From NCBI GenBank assembly GCA_944393725.1, contig CALYBC010000023.1:1-32192 (forward strand): a stretch of DNA of 32,192 bases, given 5' to 3'. Shown here piece by piece: positions 7,688 to 15,812 of the stretch. Position 1 is the first letter of the stretch. Every line of letters starts with the position of its first letter. The notes below the pieces were generated by a model, which had not been told where the DNA came from, searched no databases, and saw only the letters and a program-made list of their open reading frames with translations. This DNA comes from an uncultured Alphaproteobacteria bacterium. Lineage in GTDB: Bacteria; Pseudomonadota; Alphaproteobacteria; RF32; CAG-239. The position numbers were made by a program, and so were the translations under genes.

Positions 7688-8578
7688 ATGTTTAAGTCTG
7701 TTGCTATTTCTGAGGAAGCTTTGAAAGCTATCGCAGAATTTCAGAAAATTGAAATGACCAGCGCCAAAATTTACGCTGATTTTGCAAAAAAACAAAAAGA
7801 TGAAAAAAATAAGAAAGTACTTGAGCAAATTGCTGCCGATGAGGCACACCACGCTCAAATTTGGAAACAATACACCAACAAAGATGTTAGACCCAGCAAA
7901 ATAAAAGTATGTTTTTTTAGATTTTTGCAATGGGCTTTGGGATATACCTTTGTAATAAAGCTTTTGGAAACCGGTGAATACGACGGCGTAAAAAATATGG
8001 AAAAGCTCATCAATGAAGTGCCGGAAATTGCACAAATAATCGCTGATGAGGAAAAGCACGAAAAACAACTCATTGATATGTTAGATGAAGAAAGACTGAA
8101 TTATGTCGGAGCTATGGTGTTGGGGCTTAATGATGCTTTGGTTGAGCTGACCGGAACTATTGCCGGTTTGACCTTTGTGCTTATGAACACAACCCTTATT
8201 GCCATGGCCGGAACAATTACCGGTATTGCGGCAACCCTTTCTATGGCTGCATCAAACTATTTGGCTGAGCGAGCAGACGGAAATCCTAATGCCGTTAAGG
8301 CCAGCGTTTACACAGGTCTTACATATTTGTTGACCGTAATTTTCTTGGTATTGCCTTATCTACTGTTTCCGGAAAATATGTTTATTCCGGCTTTGGCCTG
8401 CATGATTGTTATTGTGGTTGCCTTAATTGCAATATTTAACTTCTATATCGCAACCGTTCGTTCCGAAAAGTTTTTGCCCAAGTTTTTTGAAATGTCGGCA
8501 ATAAGCTTGTCGGTAGCTTTAATCTCTTTCCTAATCGGATTGGTGGCAAAATTATTTTTCGGAATCGATGTCGGATAG
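7688..8578 (+). CDS. Ferritin-like/VIT1 membrane protein (MbfA-like iron exporter)
   Basis: A 296-residue fusion of a cytosolic rubrerythrin-like four-helix domain (about 1-135) with a CCC1/VIT1 membrane domain (about 140-296). Diiron-type ligands are seen in IEMTSAKIY, DEAHHAQI, LETGEYDG and DEEKHEKQ. The membrane part shows LGLNDALVELTGTIAG and SMAASNYLAERADG, the typical VIT core. Proteins of this architecture (MbfA) export iron or manganese in alphaproteobacteria and protect against iron and peroxide stress. The ATG is preceded by AAGGAGTG. No iron-regulator (Irr) site was recognised upstream. A strong terminator follows. Confidence 0.9.
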   Translation: MFKSVAISEEALKAIAEFQKIEMTSAKIYADFAKKQKDEKNKKVLEQIAADEAHHAQIWKQYTNKDVRPSKIKVCFFRFLQWALGYTFVIKLLETGEYDGVKNMEKLINEVPEIAQIIADEEKHEKQLIDMLDEERLNYVGAMVLGLNDALVELTGTIAGLTFVLMNTTLIAMAGTITGIAATLSMAASNYLAERADGNPNAVKASVYTGLTYLLTVIFLVLPYLLFPENMFIPALACMIVIVVALIAIFNFYIATVRSEKFLPKFFEMSAISLSVALISFLIGLVAKLFFGIDVG

Positions 8579-8590
8579 TAAAAAATAGTA

Positions 8591-8623
8591 AAAAAACTCC
8601 CTCATTTCTGAGGGAGTTTTTTT
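8591..8623. terminator. Rho-independent terminator
   Basis: AAAAAACTCCCTC pairs with GAGGGAGTTTTTT around ATTTCT. It lies between the VIT gene and the convergent SIMPL-domain gene and has T-runs on both strands. Confidence 0.92.
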
Positions 8624-8629
8624 ATTTTG

Positions 8630-9352
8630 TTACTCAAGCCAATATTCTATGGTCGATACAACTCTAACCGTTTTTTCTATCTCTTGAGTTTCTGATGTAT
8701 TCATTGTCTGCTCACGCGGAAGTATGGAAAATACACCTTGGTTGGCGCGTCTTATCTTGCCGACCTTGCTGCCTGAGCTCTTGGCAAATTCTTCGGCTGC
8801 CTCTTTGGCATTGCGGGTAGCCTCTTCCAACATTTGCGGTTTTATGGCATTAAGACCGGTAAATAAATATGATACGGGGTAGCCGTAAGATGCAGAATCG
8901 AAAATTATTCCTTGAGAAATTAAATCCCCGGTTTGGGTCTGTGTCTTTTCTACCAAATCAACCTTTTTACTCTTAACGTTTATGCTATGAGACAAAATAA
9001 ATCTGGATTGGGCAGCATCGTTGCCACGATACGGATTGGCCATCAAATCGTTAGTCTCTGTACGGCCTGTTGAAATTTCCGATGCTTCGAAACCTTTGTC
9101 CAGCAAAAACTTATAGATAATTTGCGATTGCGTAGATATCTTTTGTTGAGCTAATGCCAAATCATTACCCGTAACCACAAATTTTAATTTCCATATGGCC
9201 AAATCGGCTTTAACATTTAATTCGGACAATCCCTTGACTGTAACTGTGTTATAATCCATTTTGCTTAGGTAGTAATAATATCCGGGGAAGAACCCTCCCA
9301 ATGCTATACCTAAAGCCAATATGATTATTGAAAATATTCTATATTTTCTCAT
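8630..9352 (-). CDS. SIMPL-domain (DUF541) membrane-anchored periplasmic protein
   Basis: About 240 residues: an N-terminal membrane anchor (residues 5-27, IIILALGIALGGFFPGYYYY) followed by a periplasmic SIMPL/DUF541 domain, with VTVKGLSELNVKADLA near the start and LEEATRNAKEAAEEFAKSSG near the end. Family members are periplasmic or outer-membrane stress proteins of unclear activity. The start used here (MRKYRIFS) is preceded by AAGGAGAG; a start 11 codons upstream would overlap the exchanger gene and has no such site. It lies 13 bases after the Ca2+/Na+ exchanger stop and is probably co-transcribed with it. Confidence 0.87.
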   Translation of the reverse strand: MRKYRIFSIIILALGIALGGFFPGYYYYLSKMDYNTVTVKGLSELNVKADLAIWKLKFVVTGNDLALAQQKISTQSQIIYKFLLDKGFEASEISTGRTETNDLMANPYRGNDAAQSRFILSHSINVKSKKVDLVEKTQTQTGDLISQGIIFDSASYGYPVSYLFTGLNAIKPQMLEEATRNAKEAAEEFAKSSGSKVGKIRRANQGVFSILPREQTMNTSETQEIEKTVRVVSTIEYWLE

Positions 9353-9365
9353 ATTTCTCTCCTTA

Positions 9366-10325
9366 TCAGTTAAAACTATATACACCTTGAGCTATCATAA
9401 CCTGTGATATGAGATAGAGAATGTATAAGAGTAAAAATATGCCGCCTTCTTTTCGTGAAAGTTTTGAGCCACTATACATGAAAATAAATAACAATATCGT
9501 TGCCCCCAGCATAACCCACAAGTCATAGAACAGAATCTGCTTGGCTACTTCGACATCTACTATGGTCGAAGTAAAGCCCATGATAAATACAATATTCCAA
9601 ATATTTGACCCTACTATATTGCCTAAGGCAACACCATTTTGCTTGCGAATGCCAGCCATTACGGTTGTGGCCAATTCCGGTAGCGAGGTGCCGACCGCGA
9701 TTATGGTTAGACCGATTATCTCCTCGGATACACCTAATATTCTGGCCAAAGAGACTGCTCCGGACACCAATAAATCGGCTCCGTAAATGATACCGGCAAG
9801 GCCGATTGCCGTAATCACCAACACCAAAAGCCAGCTTTTTTCGGCTAGCGGACTGATAGCCTCGGCTCCGACATCTTCGCTTTTTGAATTGCGGTAATTG
9901 AAATATACAAACCAGCCAAGCAATACAAGCATAATTACGCCATGCCAAAACACAAACTTGCCGCTTAGAGCAAAAAGTATAAATACTAGGGTGGTTAAAA
10001 ATAAAAATTTGTAATCGCGGATAAAAATTTCTCTTTGGCAAGAAAGCGGATTGAGAAGAGCGGCAATGCCTAATATCAATAAAATGTTGGCTATATTCGA
10101 TCCCACGATATTTCCTACCGAAACTCCGGCTGCACCGTCTAATGCCGCTTTGATACTGACGACAAATTCAGGTGCCGAAGTGCCAAAGGCAACCAGAGTT
10201 AAACCTATTATAATAGTGGGAATCTTTAGCTTGTTAGCTACGGCAACCGAACCTCTGACAGTATATTCGGCACCAAGGGTCAACAAAACAAAGCCTCCTA
10301 CAATAAAAAGCAGACTTTCAATCAT
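9366..10325 (-). CDS. Calcium/sodium antiporter (YrbG/CaCA family)
   Basis: A 319-residue inner-membrane protein of the Ca2+:cation antiporter superfamily with two inverted halves of about five helices. Each half bears the signature alpha repeat: GLTLVAFGTSAPEFVVS (about 41-57) and GLTIIAVGTSLPELATT (about 205-221), each followed by GNIVGSNI. The acidic residues that bind the ions in both repeats are present. The start is well supported by AAAGGAGGTC. It is the upstream member of a two-gene unit with the SIMPL-domain protein and follows the merR-like gene by 21 bases, so read-through from ihfA–merR is possible. Confidence 0.92.
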   Translation of the reverse strand: MIESLLFIVGGFVLLTLGAEYTVRGSVAVANKLKIPTIIIGLTLVAFGTSAPEFVVSIKAALDGAAGVSVGNIVGSNIANILLILGIAALLNPLSCQREIFIRDYKFLFLTTLVFILFALSGKFVFWHGVIMLVLLGWFVYFNYRNSKSEDVGAEAISPLAEKSWLLVLVITAIGLAGIIYGADLLVSGAVSLARILGVSEEIIGLTIIAVGTSLPELATTVMAGIRKQNGVALGNIVGSNIWNIVFIMGFTSTIVDVEVAKQILFYDLWVMLGATILLFIFMYSGSKLSRKEGGIFLLLYILYLISQVMIAQGVYSFN

Positions 10326-10346
10326 TTTGACCTCCTTTATTTGTGA

Positions 10347-10748
10347 TTATTGGGATATGGCTGTAGACAATTCGGAACGCAAATCTTCAAGCTGTTCTCG
10401 GATATTTTGCAATATTTCCCGAGAATGAGAATCCAACTCCAAATTTTGCGGTGCTTCGGTGAAGAAATCTTTTTGAATTTCTTCACCCATAATTGCTTTT
10501 AATCCTTTTTCCTTAAAAAGCTTTTGCACACCTTCAATGGTATATCTCTCGTCGTAAAGATAATGCTTAATTATACTGATGAGCTTAACATCATCGGGAC
10601 GGTAATAACGACGACCGCCCGATCTTTTCATCGGCTTAATTTGCTCAAATTTAGTTTCCCAAAAGCGTAAAACATGGGTAGCGACACCTAATTCTTCGGC
10701 CAATTCGGCGATAGTGCGAAATGCGGCTTTACTTTTGTTTACCGGCAT
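10347..10748 (-). CDS. MerR-family transcriptional regulator
   Basis: A 133-residue regulator. The winged-helix N-terminus ([25 protein letters not shown], here cited as [18 protein letters not shown]) and [15 protein letters not shown] are characteristic of MerR DNA-binding domains. The C-terminal part is short and helical without metal-binding cysteines, so it is not a metal sensor of the MerR/CueR kind. In alphaproteobacteria such a gene commonly follows ihfA, as here, ten bases downstream. The start is supported by GAGG. The effector and targets are unknown. Confidence 0.88.
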   Translation of the reverse strand: MPVNKSKAAFRTIAELAEELGVATHVLRFWETKFEQIKPMKRSGGRRYYRPDDVKLISIIKHYLYDERYTIEGVQKLFKEKGLKAIMGEEIQKDFFTEAPQNLELDSHSREILQNIREQLEDLRSELSTAISQ

Positions 10749-10758
10749 ATGACCTCTG

Positions 10759-11043
10759 TTATTTATTGATTATTTTGCGCATGGTTTGCGAAGGTTTGAA
10801 TGATATAACCTTGCGGGGAGTAATTACTGCTTCGACGCCGGTTTTGGGATTGCGACCGGTGCGAGCATTTTTTTGACGCAATGAAAAGGTACCGAACGAC
10901 GAAAGTTTAACATCATTGCCTTGAGCAAGCTCTTTAACAATTTCGTTGATTATCATATCCAAGATATCATTAGAATCTTTTCTGGACAAACCGATTTCTG
11001 AATAAATTGCCTCGGCAACATCAAGACGGGTAACAGTTTTCAT
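10759..11043 (-). CDS. ihfA: Integration host factor subunit alpha
   Basis: A 94-residue HU/IHF-family DNA-bending protein. The beta-arm motif [20 protein letters not shown] with its intercalating proline region and the end KPSQTMRKI are typical, and [18 protein letters not shown] fits IHF alpha. It acts with IHF beta to bend DNA at promoters, including sigma54 promoters, and in recombination. AAGGA lies 12 bases before the ATG. It is followed by merR, the usual alphaproteobacterial partner, but lies separated from plsX by a terminator, with no fabH between. Confidence 0.94.
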   Translation of the reverse strand: MKTVTRLDVAEAIYSEIGLSRKDSNDILDMIINEIVKELAQGNDVKLSSFGTFSLRQKNARTGRNPKTGVEAVITPRKVISFKPSQTMRKIINK

Positions 11044-11189
11044 CGCTTATATAATCCTTATTTTGATAGTTATGTTAATTAATACTTCTTTTATAAAAGT
11101 TATTGTTTTGTAATACATTAAAAACTTTACAAAAGCAATCCTTTATCCACAATTTTTGCAGACATTGTACTAGGTGCGAGGGTACAATA

Positions 11190-11223
11190 AAAGCGGATTT
11201 CTTTACAAGAGAAAATCCGCTTT
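11190..11223. terminator. Rho-independent terminator after plsX
   Basis: AAAGCGGATTT pairs with AAATCCGCTTT over 11 perfect base pairs with T-runs on both sides. It ends the minus-strand DUF177–rpmF–plsX transcript 22 bases after the plsX stop and isolates it from ihfA, which therefore needs its own promoter. Confidence 0.9.
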
Positions 11224-11244
11224 TTTCAATAGTTATTTTTTTAG

Positions 11245-12294
11245 CTAATCCATCTCATACAAAATTGTTTGCAATTCTTCCAAATCGACCCTGTCGATTT
11301 CTTCTTTTATGGTCGGAACAAAATTTTGACGAACCAACTTGGCGGCATTATCAACTGCACGAGAGAACGAAAATGCGTCAGCACCTCCGTGGCTTTTAAC
11401 CGATAATCCGTTGAGCCCTACAAACATGGCTCCGTTATACAATCTAGGGTCCATAATTTTTTTGATTTTGCGAAGCGCCGGTATCATGAACAGGACACCC
11501 ACTTTGGCTAAAAGCGAACCCTTTACGGCATCTTTTATCATACGGGTTATCTGTTTGGCCGTGCCTTCAATAGATTTTAAGGCAATGTTGCCGGTAAATC
11601 CGTCGGCAACAATAACATCCGCTACGCCGTTAGCTATATCGTGCGGCTCAATAAAACCTATAAAATCTATGCCCATTTTAGAGCTTTTTATCAACTGGGC
11701 AGCTTGCTTAATTTCGTCTTTCCCCTTCATCTCCTCGGAACCAATATTCAAAAGAGCAACTTTGGGCTTGGCAATACCTAAGGCATGACGAGCCAAAATC
11801 TCACCCATGAAGGCAAATTCGGCCAAATTAATGGCATCACATTCGGTATTGGCTCCCAAGTCAAGCATTACATATTTACCAAAACGGTGCGGCATTATGC
11901 TGACAATGGCCGGGCGATGTATTTTTGTAATGGTCTTGAGGGTGAGCTTTGATATTGCCATCAAAGCACCGGTATTTCCAGCCGAAACTACGGCTTGAGC
12001 TTCTCCGGTACGAACGGCATCTATAGCCATAAACATACTGGTGTTACGATTTCTGATGACACTTGAAGGCTTGTCTTCGTTGTGAACCATCTCGGGAGAG
12101 TGGCGCAATTCACACACTTTTTCCAATTCGGGGTATTCTTGCAACAGTGGTCTTACTCTTGCGGCATCCCCGAAGACAATAAACCTTATGTCTGGATGGT
12201 CTTTGGCTGCTATGGCCAATCCATCTATAACGACTCGAGGGGAGTTATCTCCCCCCATCGCATCTACAGATATGACTATGTTTTTTTCAGTCAC
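11245..12294 (-). CDS. plsX: Phosphate acyltransferase PlsX
   Basis: About 349 residues. PlsX makes acyl-phosphate from acyl-ACP for phospholipid synthesis by the PlsX/PlsY/PlsC route. Landmarks are ISVDAMGGDNSP at the N-terminus, VVSAGNTGALMA, LNIGSEEMKGKDE and VADGFTGNIALKSIEG. The preferred start is a GTG at 12294 with GGAG six bases upstream; another in-frame GTG at 12309 would add five residues but has a badly spaced ribosome-binding site. The order DUF177–rpmF–plsX is the conserved bacterial arrangement. Unusually for this lineage fabH does not follow; instead a terminator lies 22 bases after the stop. Confidence 0.95.
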   Translation of the reverse strand: MTEKNIVISVDAMGGDNSPRVVIDGLAIAAKDHPDIRFIVFGDAARVRPLLQEYPELEKVCELRHSPEMVHNEDKPSSVIRNRNTSMFMAIDAVRTGEAQAVVSAGNTGALMAISKLTLKTITKIHRPAIVSIMPHRFGKYVMLDLGANTECDAINLAEFAFMGEILARHALGIAKPKVALLNIGSEEMKGKDEIKQAAQLIKSSKMGIDFIGFIEPHDIANGVADVIVADGFTGNIALKSIEGTAKQITRMIKDAVKGSLLAKVGVLFMIPALRKIKKIMDPRLYNGAMFVGLNGLSVKSHGGADAFSFSRAVDNAAKLVRQNFVPTIKEEIDRVDLEELQTILYEMD

Positions 12295-12337
12295 TATTTG
12301 CTCCGTCACAGGCCTCTAGAGAGGCTGATTATACAAA

Positions 12338-12523
12338 TTATTCTGCTGTTTTTTGTGTTACAACTTCACGACCATCATATTGACCGCATTTCGGGCAAAC
12401 ATTGTGAGGTCTTTTCAATTCACCGCAGTTGGGGCATTCCATGTAAGAATTGGCCTTCAATGCATCGTGCGAACGGCGCATATCTCTGCGAGATTTTGAT
12501 GTTTTCTTCTTTGGTGTAGCCAT
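12338..12523 (-). CDS. rpmF: Ribosomal protein bL32
   Basis: A 61-residue ribosomal protein of the large subunit. It starts [20 protein letters not shown], the usual basic bL32 N-terminus, and keeps a zinc-ribbon with two CxxC pairs (CPNCG and CPKCG), so this is the zinc-binding form. It lies between DUF177 and plsX as in most proteobacteria. The upstream gap of 150 bases holds a large hairpin (12566-12611) that may form part of its leader. Confidence 0.97.
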   Translation of the reverse strand: MATPKKKTSKSRRDMRRSHDALKANSYMECPNCGELKRPHNVCPKCGQYDGREVVTQKTAE

Positions 12524-12565
12524 CTTTCCATACTCTTTAATTTAAAGTTATTCCAATTAGTTATC

Positions 12566-12611
12566 GGCATTTGTAAACTATTTAGTTTTAAAAAGCAACT
12601 AAATAAATGCC
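12566..12611 (-). promoter_or_regulatory. Stem-loop in rpmF leader
   Basis: On the minus strand GGCATTT…AAATGCC encloses TATTTAGTT…AACTAAATA, giving a nested 9-bp and 7-bp hairpin 42 bases upstream of the rpmF start. There is no T-run after it on the minus strand, so it is not an obvious terminator; a leader structure or mRNA-processing site between DUF177 and rpmF is possible. Confidence 0.45.
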
Positions 12612-12673
12612 AAATATTGCGAAATTCTTTTGCCCTTTTAATAAATATTTTTTGTTTTGGCAAGGCTTTTTTA

Positions 12674-13189
12674 CTATTTTTTTATTTTTTTGAGAATCGA
12701 AAACGGATTAGCATTGGCGGTAGTTTCTTCGTCAAACTCGGATTTAAAATTAAACACCTCACCTTCTTGTCTTGGAAAATCATCAAGCTCTAAGGCCAGT
12801 TGCTCCAAGGCAATTGCTCCTAAATCTATACCGCCATCTTTTAGGCTGTCAACTATCTCGTCTTCAATATCAAATTCCGCTACCTGCTTGGCAGACTGAG
12901 ACGATGTATCAAACTTCATCGCAAAATCAATATCATACGGCCGAACAAAGCACTCCAGAGATATAACGCTTACATGCTCAATTTCGGCGTGTATGGTTCC
13001 CCAAACATTAATAATACGCTCTTTCCCGTGTAACTGCACATTGATTTCGCTTGTAAAACTTTTAACCGCAGGAACTTTCATCACCTCGGCAATATATGCC
13101 AAATCTTCTTTTGAGGCTTTGAGTTTATACTTTTGTACCGACTGTTTGATATCCTCAAGTTTTAGGGGGTAAGAAAAATTTTTTTGCAT
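12674..13189 (-). CDS. DUF177 (YceD) family protein
   Basis: A 171-residue protein of the YceD/DUF177 family, found almost universally upstream of rpmF and implicated in 23S rRNA accumulation or large-subunit assembly. Recognisable parts are the N-terminal FSYPLKLEDI, the central GTIHAEIEHVSVISLECFVRPYD and the conserved D-rich segment DIEDEIVDSLKDGGIDLGAIALEQLALELDDFPR (given here only by position, about residues 105-139). AAGGAAAA precedes the ATG. It starts the rpmF–plsX operon and is divergent from bamE across a 75-base gap. Confidence 0.9.
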   Translation of the reverse strand: MQKNFSYPLKLEDIKQSVQKYKLKASKEDLAYIAEVMKVPAVKSFTSEINVQLHGKERIINVWGTIHAEIEHVSVISLECFVRPYDIDFAMKFDTSSQSAKQVAEFDIEDEIVDSLKDGGIDLGAIALEQLALELDDFPRQEGEVFNFKSEFDEETTANANPFSILKKIKK

Positions 13190-13264
13190 TAATATTTTCC
13201 TTGTGTTATAGATGTTGAGTATTATTTTCTATCATAAAACGGATATAAACGCAAAGGTAATAAC

Positions 13265-13735
13265 ATGTCAACAAACAAAATCTTATCTGTAATCTTCGGT
13301 CTTTCATGCTTGACAGCTTGCACTGCGGCTAATCAGGAGAAGTGGTTCGTAACTCATACCGGAAATATGCCTTCGGAGGAAAGAATCGCCAAAGTAGAAA
13401 CCGGAGATTCAAAGAATGAGGTTTTGGCGTTGCTCGGAGCACCGTCTAATGTACCGTCTTTTGATGATAACACCTGGATTTATATGTCATCTGACATTGA
13501 AAGAATGGCTTTCTTTAAGCCGGAAGAAATTGACCGCAACCTTTTGGTAGTTAATTTTAATAAAGAGGATAAAGTTACTAAAATTACCAGATTAACTAAA
13601 GCCGACGGTCAAGATATTGTTCCTTCAAAAGCTAAGACTGAAGTCAAAGGACAAGAACAGGGATTCTTTAGAAAATATTTCGGCGGTGTAGGTCAATACA
13701 ATCCATTTGCCGGACAGAATCGCGGCGGACTTTAA
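13265..13735 (+). CDS. bamE: Outer-membrane assembly lipoprotein BamE (SmpA/OmlA)
   Basis: A 156-residue lipoprotein. The signal peptide ends with a lipobox (SCLTAC) whose cysteine, residue 19, would be lipidated. The SmpA/OmlA domain follows: IAKVETGDSKNEVLALLGAPSNV and NTWIYMSSDIERM match the BamE alpha/beta core. BamE is a non-essential part of the BAM complex that inserts outer-membrane beta-barrels. The C-terminal extension (about 115-156, ending FGGVGQYNPFAGQNRGGL) is typical of alphaproteobacterial homologues. Its location opposite DUF177 is the conserved arrangement. The stop overlaps the convergent trmJ stop by four bases. Confidence 0.92.
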   Translation: MSTNKILSVIFGLSCLTACTAANQEKWFVTHTGNMPSEERIAKVETGDSKNEVLALLGAPSNVPSFDDNTWIYMSSDIERMAFFKPEEIDRNLLVVNFNKEDKVTKITRLTKADGQDIVPSKAKTEVKGQEQGFFRKYFGGVGQYNPFAGQNRGGL

Positions 13736-14475
13736 TCTCTTTTCTCGCCCAGATAGTTAACTATTCCGTACAAGGTATTGAGTTCTTGTTCCGTTAGCTC
13801 GGAGCGGGTAAAAATATTGCGTAAATTAATAACCAGTTTTTCTCTTTTTTGCTCATCACTATAGTTGGCAAATTGCGACAGCTTGCCCTCAAGGTGTTTG
13901 CAAAACAACAAAACCTTTTCTTTGGGGGCTATTTGGCTATGATTGGTTACCAGCTCTCCTGGTCTTAGCTCTATCGTTTGTTTGTAGTACTCGTAGCCAA
14001 TCAGCAATACTGCTTGCGACAAGTTAAGCGAGCAATGTTCCGGGTTGAGCGGAACATTAATTATTCCATCGGCCAAACAAATATCTTCATTGCGTAAGCC
14101 GGTGCGTTCCGGGCCGAACATAATACCACACCTTGCACCCCGATTGATGTGTTTGCATATCTCACAGGCACCGGCTGAGGCATCAAACACCAACTTTGTC
14201 TGGTCGCGATGTCTGGCTGTTGACGCCAAGACATATTGCAAATCGCCGATTGCCTCCGAGGTAGAAGAATAAACTTTAGCTTGCTCCAAAATTTCTTCGG
14301 AATTTGATGAGGCGGCTCTGGCTTTGGCCGATAGATAATCTTCTCGGGGATTCACCAACCGCAATTCTTTTAAGGCACAATTTTTCATGGCGCGAGCGGC
14401 CATGCCTACATTTTCACACAGTTGCGGCTCTACCAATATAACGCATGGTGCTGGGGCTGTATTATTGTTTGTCAC
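13732..14475 (-). CDS. trmJ: tRNA (cytidine/uridine-2'-O-)-methyltransferase TrmJ
   Basis: A 247-residue SPOUT-class (SpoU) methyltransferase. The three knot motifs are visible: motif 1 with CENVGMAARAMKN, motif 2 GIMFGPERTGL and motif 3 VPLNPEHCSLNLSQAV. TrmJ methylates the 2'-O of residue 32 in several tRNAs using SAM. The C-terminal helical extension (about 165-247) fits TrmJ and separates it from TrmL. The start is a GTG inside the last codons of the upstream gene (14-base overlap), indicating coupling with the two secreted-protein genes. Convergent with bamE. Confidence 0.93.
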   Translation of the reverse strand: MTNNNTAPAPCVILVEPQLCENVGMAARAMKNCALKELRLVNPREDYLSAKARAASSNSEEILEQAKVYSSTSEAIGDLQYVLASTARHRDQTKLVFDASAGACEICKHINRGARCGIMFGPERTGLRNEDICLADGIINVPLNPEHCSLNLSQAVLLIGYEYYKQTIELRPGELVTNHSQIAPKEKVLLFCKHLEGKLSQFANYSDEQKREKLVINLRNIFTRSELTEQELNTLYGIVNYLGEKRD

Positions 14476-15013
14476 TTTGATTGCTTTCAGTATCTTTGTC
14501 TTTTACTATGTTAATACGGGCCTTTTCAAAAAGATATTCTTCCATATCATTATCACTTGCCGTATTTATTTGGGGTCTGCTTATTTCTGACGCGGCCTTA
14601 GTTGCCGCTTCTTCATTGCCGCCGGCGGCTAAAACTTCTCGCCTTTTTTGAATTCTGGCCGCAGAATCCATAGCCCCTAAAAAGAGCTTGCGGTCTTTAA
14701 CCGTTTGTTTCCTTACTGACATATGAACATCATCTCTGGCATCGCTATCAATTTCGGCTTTTTGCTCTGCAGTCATGGCTGTAGGGGGAACCTCTTCGGC
14801 CAACATGGCATCCAATTCGGCATTTATTTGCTGTCTTTTCAGCTCATCCTGATTAGATTTTATTGCTTTTTCGGTGACCGATGTTGAAACTGCCGGCTTA
14901 GAAATCGTTTCTTTAGATGTAGCAACATTATTTACCCGTCCAAACATTTGTGCTTGTGCAGCCGCTGATAAAAAAACAAACAATGTTGAGGCAAGAAGTA
15001 TTTTTGATTTCAT
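14462..15013 (-). CDS. Secreted protein of unknown function
   Basis: A 183-residue protein that I do not recognise. It has a clear signal peptide (about 1-21, cleavage after AAAQA) and no further membrane segment, so it is predicted periplasmic. The mature part is hydrophilic and probably helical, rich in Ala, Glu, Lys and Gln (KRQQINAELDAMLAEEVPP, then RIQKRREVLAAGGNEEAATK). There are no cysteines and no catalytic signature. AAGGAAAAG precedes the ATG. It lies nine bases after the other secreted-protein gene and overlaps trmJ by 14 bases, so all three share a transcript. Confidence 0.75.
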   Translation of the reverse strand: MKSKILLASTLFVFLSAAAQAQMFGRVNNVATSKETISKPAVSTSVTEKAIKSNQDELKRQQINAELDAMLAEEVPPTAMTAEQKAEIDSDARDDVHMSVRKQTVKDRKLFLGAMDSAARIQKRREVLAAGGNEEAATKAASEISRPQINTASDNDMEEYLFEKARINIVKDKDTESNQSDKQ

Positions 15014-15022
15014 GTCTTTTCC

Positions 15023-15730
15023 TTAATCTCTGTTGATTAAATCAATACTGTTGAAAAGCACATTTTCCATATCAAGTCCGGACTGATCTTCAACTACATC
15101 CAAAAAACCGGAGAACATGGTATCAAACGGATTGTTTTGATGTCCGAGACCATTGTATGCATCGCGTAATTCATCGGAATAATCACTTAAAAAATTTTGA
15201 AATTTATTATCATAACTTTCCGGTATCTTATAGCCTAAATTGCGTAAATGTTGAACCATCACATTCATATTGTGATTGTTAACTTCGGGAGCAAGCATTT
15301 CTTGTCCATAAGCGGTTCCGTAGGTCGTAACCTCTCCGGTGTAATCAAGCTTGCCAAAACTGCCGGAGCCTCTCCAGGCACCGGATTGCGGAGCTTTTGA
15401 CGAACTACTATTGGCGCGCAACAAATTGCGTTTGGCATTGGGGTTATTATCTATGGTTTTGACCATAACTCCGGTTTTGGCGTTACCGGCGGAATCTATG
15501 GCCGGCACAAAAACAGGTGCCTCGGCATCGGCATTGATGGCTTTGTACTTGATGGAGGGAATATTTACGCGTTGCTCTTGATTGCGCTTTATTCTGGCTA
15601 CACCACCAGATGAAGACACTGCCGCATCAAAATCTGCCGTATTCCACGGACTGGCCGGAAGCTGGGCAACCGCTTCACTATACGCAAAAATACTAACAAT
15701 ACCAAGACAGATTAATAACGACTTTTGCAT
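15023..15730 (-). CDS. Secreted protein of unknown function
   Basis: A 235-residue protein that I do not recognise. The signal peptide is about residues 1-22 (MQKSLLICLGIVSIFAYSEA then VAQ). The mature protein begins LPASPWNTADFDAAVSSSGG, has a Ser/Gly-rich low-complexity stretch near 105-122 and a more ordered, acidic C-terminal third (NMNVMVQHLRNLGYKIPESY and later). No membrane helix, metal motif or catalytic triad is visible. GGAGGA supports the start. First gene of a three-gene unit with the second secreted protein and trmJ; the pair may act together in the envelope (inference). Confidence 0.75.
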   Translation of the reverse strand: MQKSLLICLGIVSIFAYSEAVAQLPASPWNTADFDAAVSSSGGVARIKRNQEQRVNIPSIKYKAINADAEAPVFVPAIDSAGNAKTGVMVKTIDNNPNAKRNLLRANSSSSKAPQSGAWRGSGSFGKLDYTGEVTTYGTAYGQEMLAPEVNNHNMNVMVQHLRNLGYKIPESYDNKFQNFLSDYSDELRDAYNGLGHQNNPFDTMFSGFLDVVEDQSGLDMENVLFNSIDLINRD

Positions 15731-15812
15731 GGCTCAATCCTCCGGATGATTATCCTATTATTTTAATATTAGCATAAAACTGTGATCGATTGTATTACAA
15801 AATTGTTATATT

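Noticed and set aside
10051..10428. Plus-strand frame of 125 codons
   Set aside because: It is antisense to the calcium exchanger and merR genes and has no ribosome-binding site.
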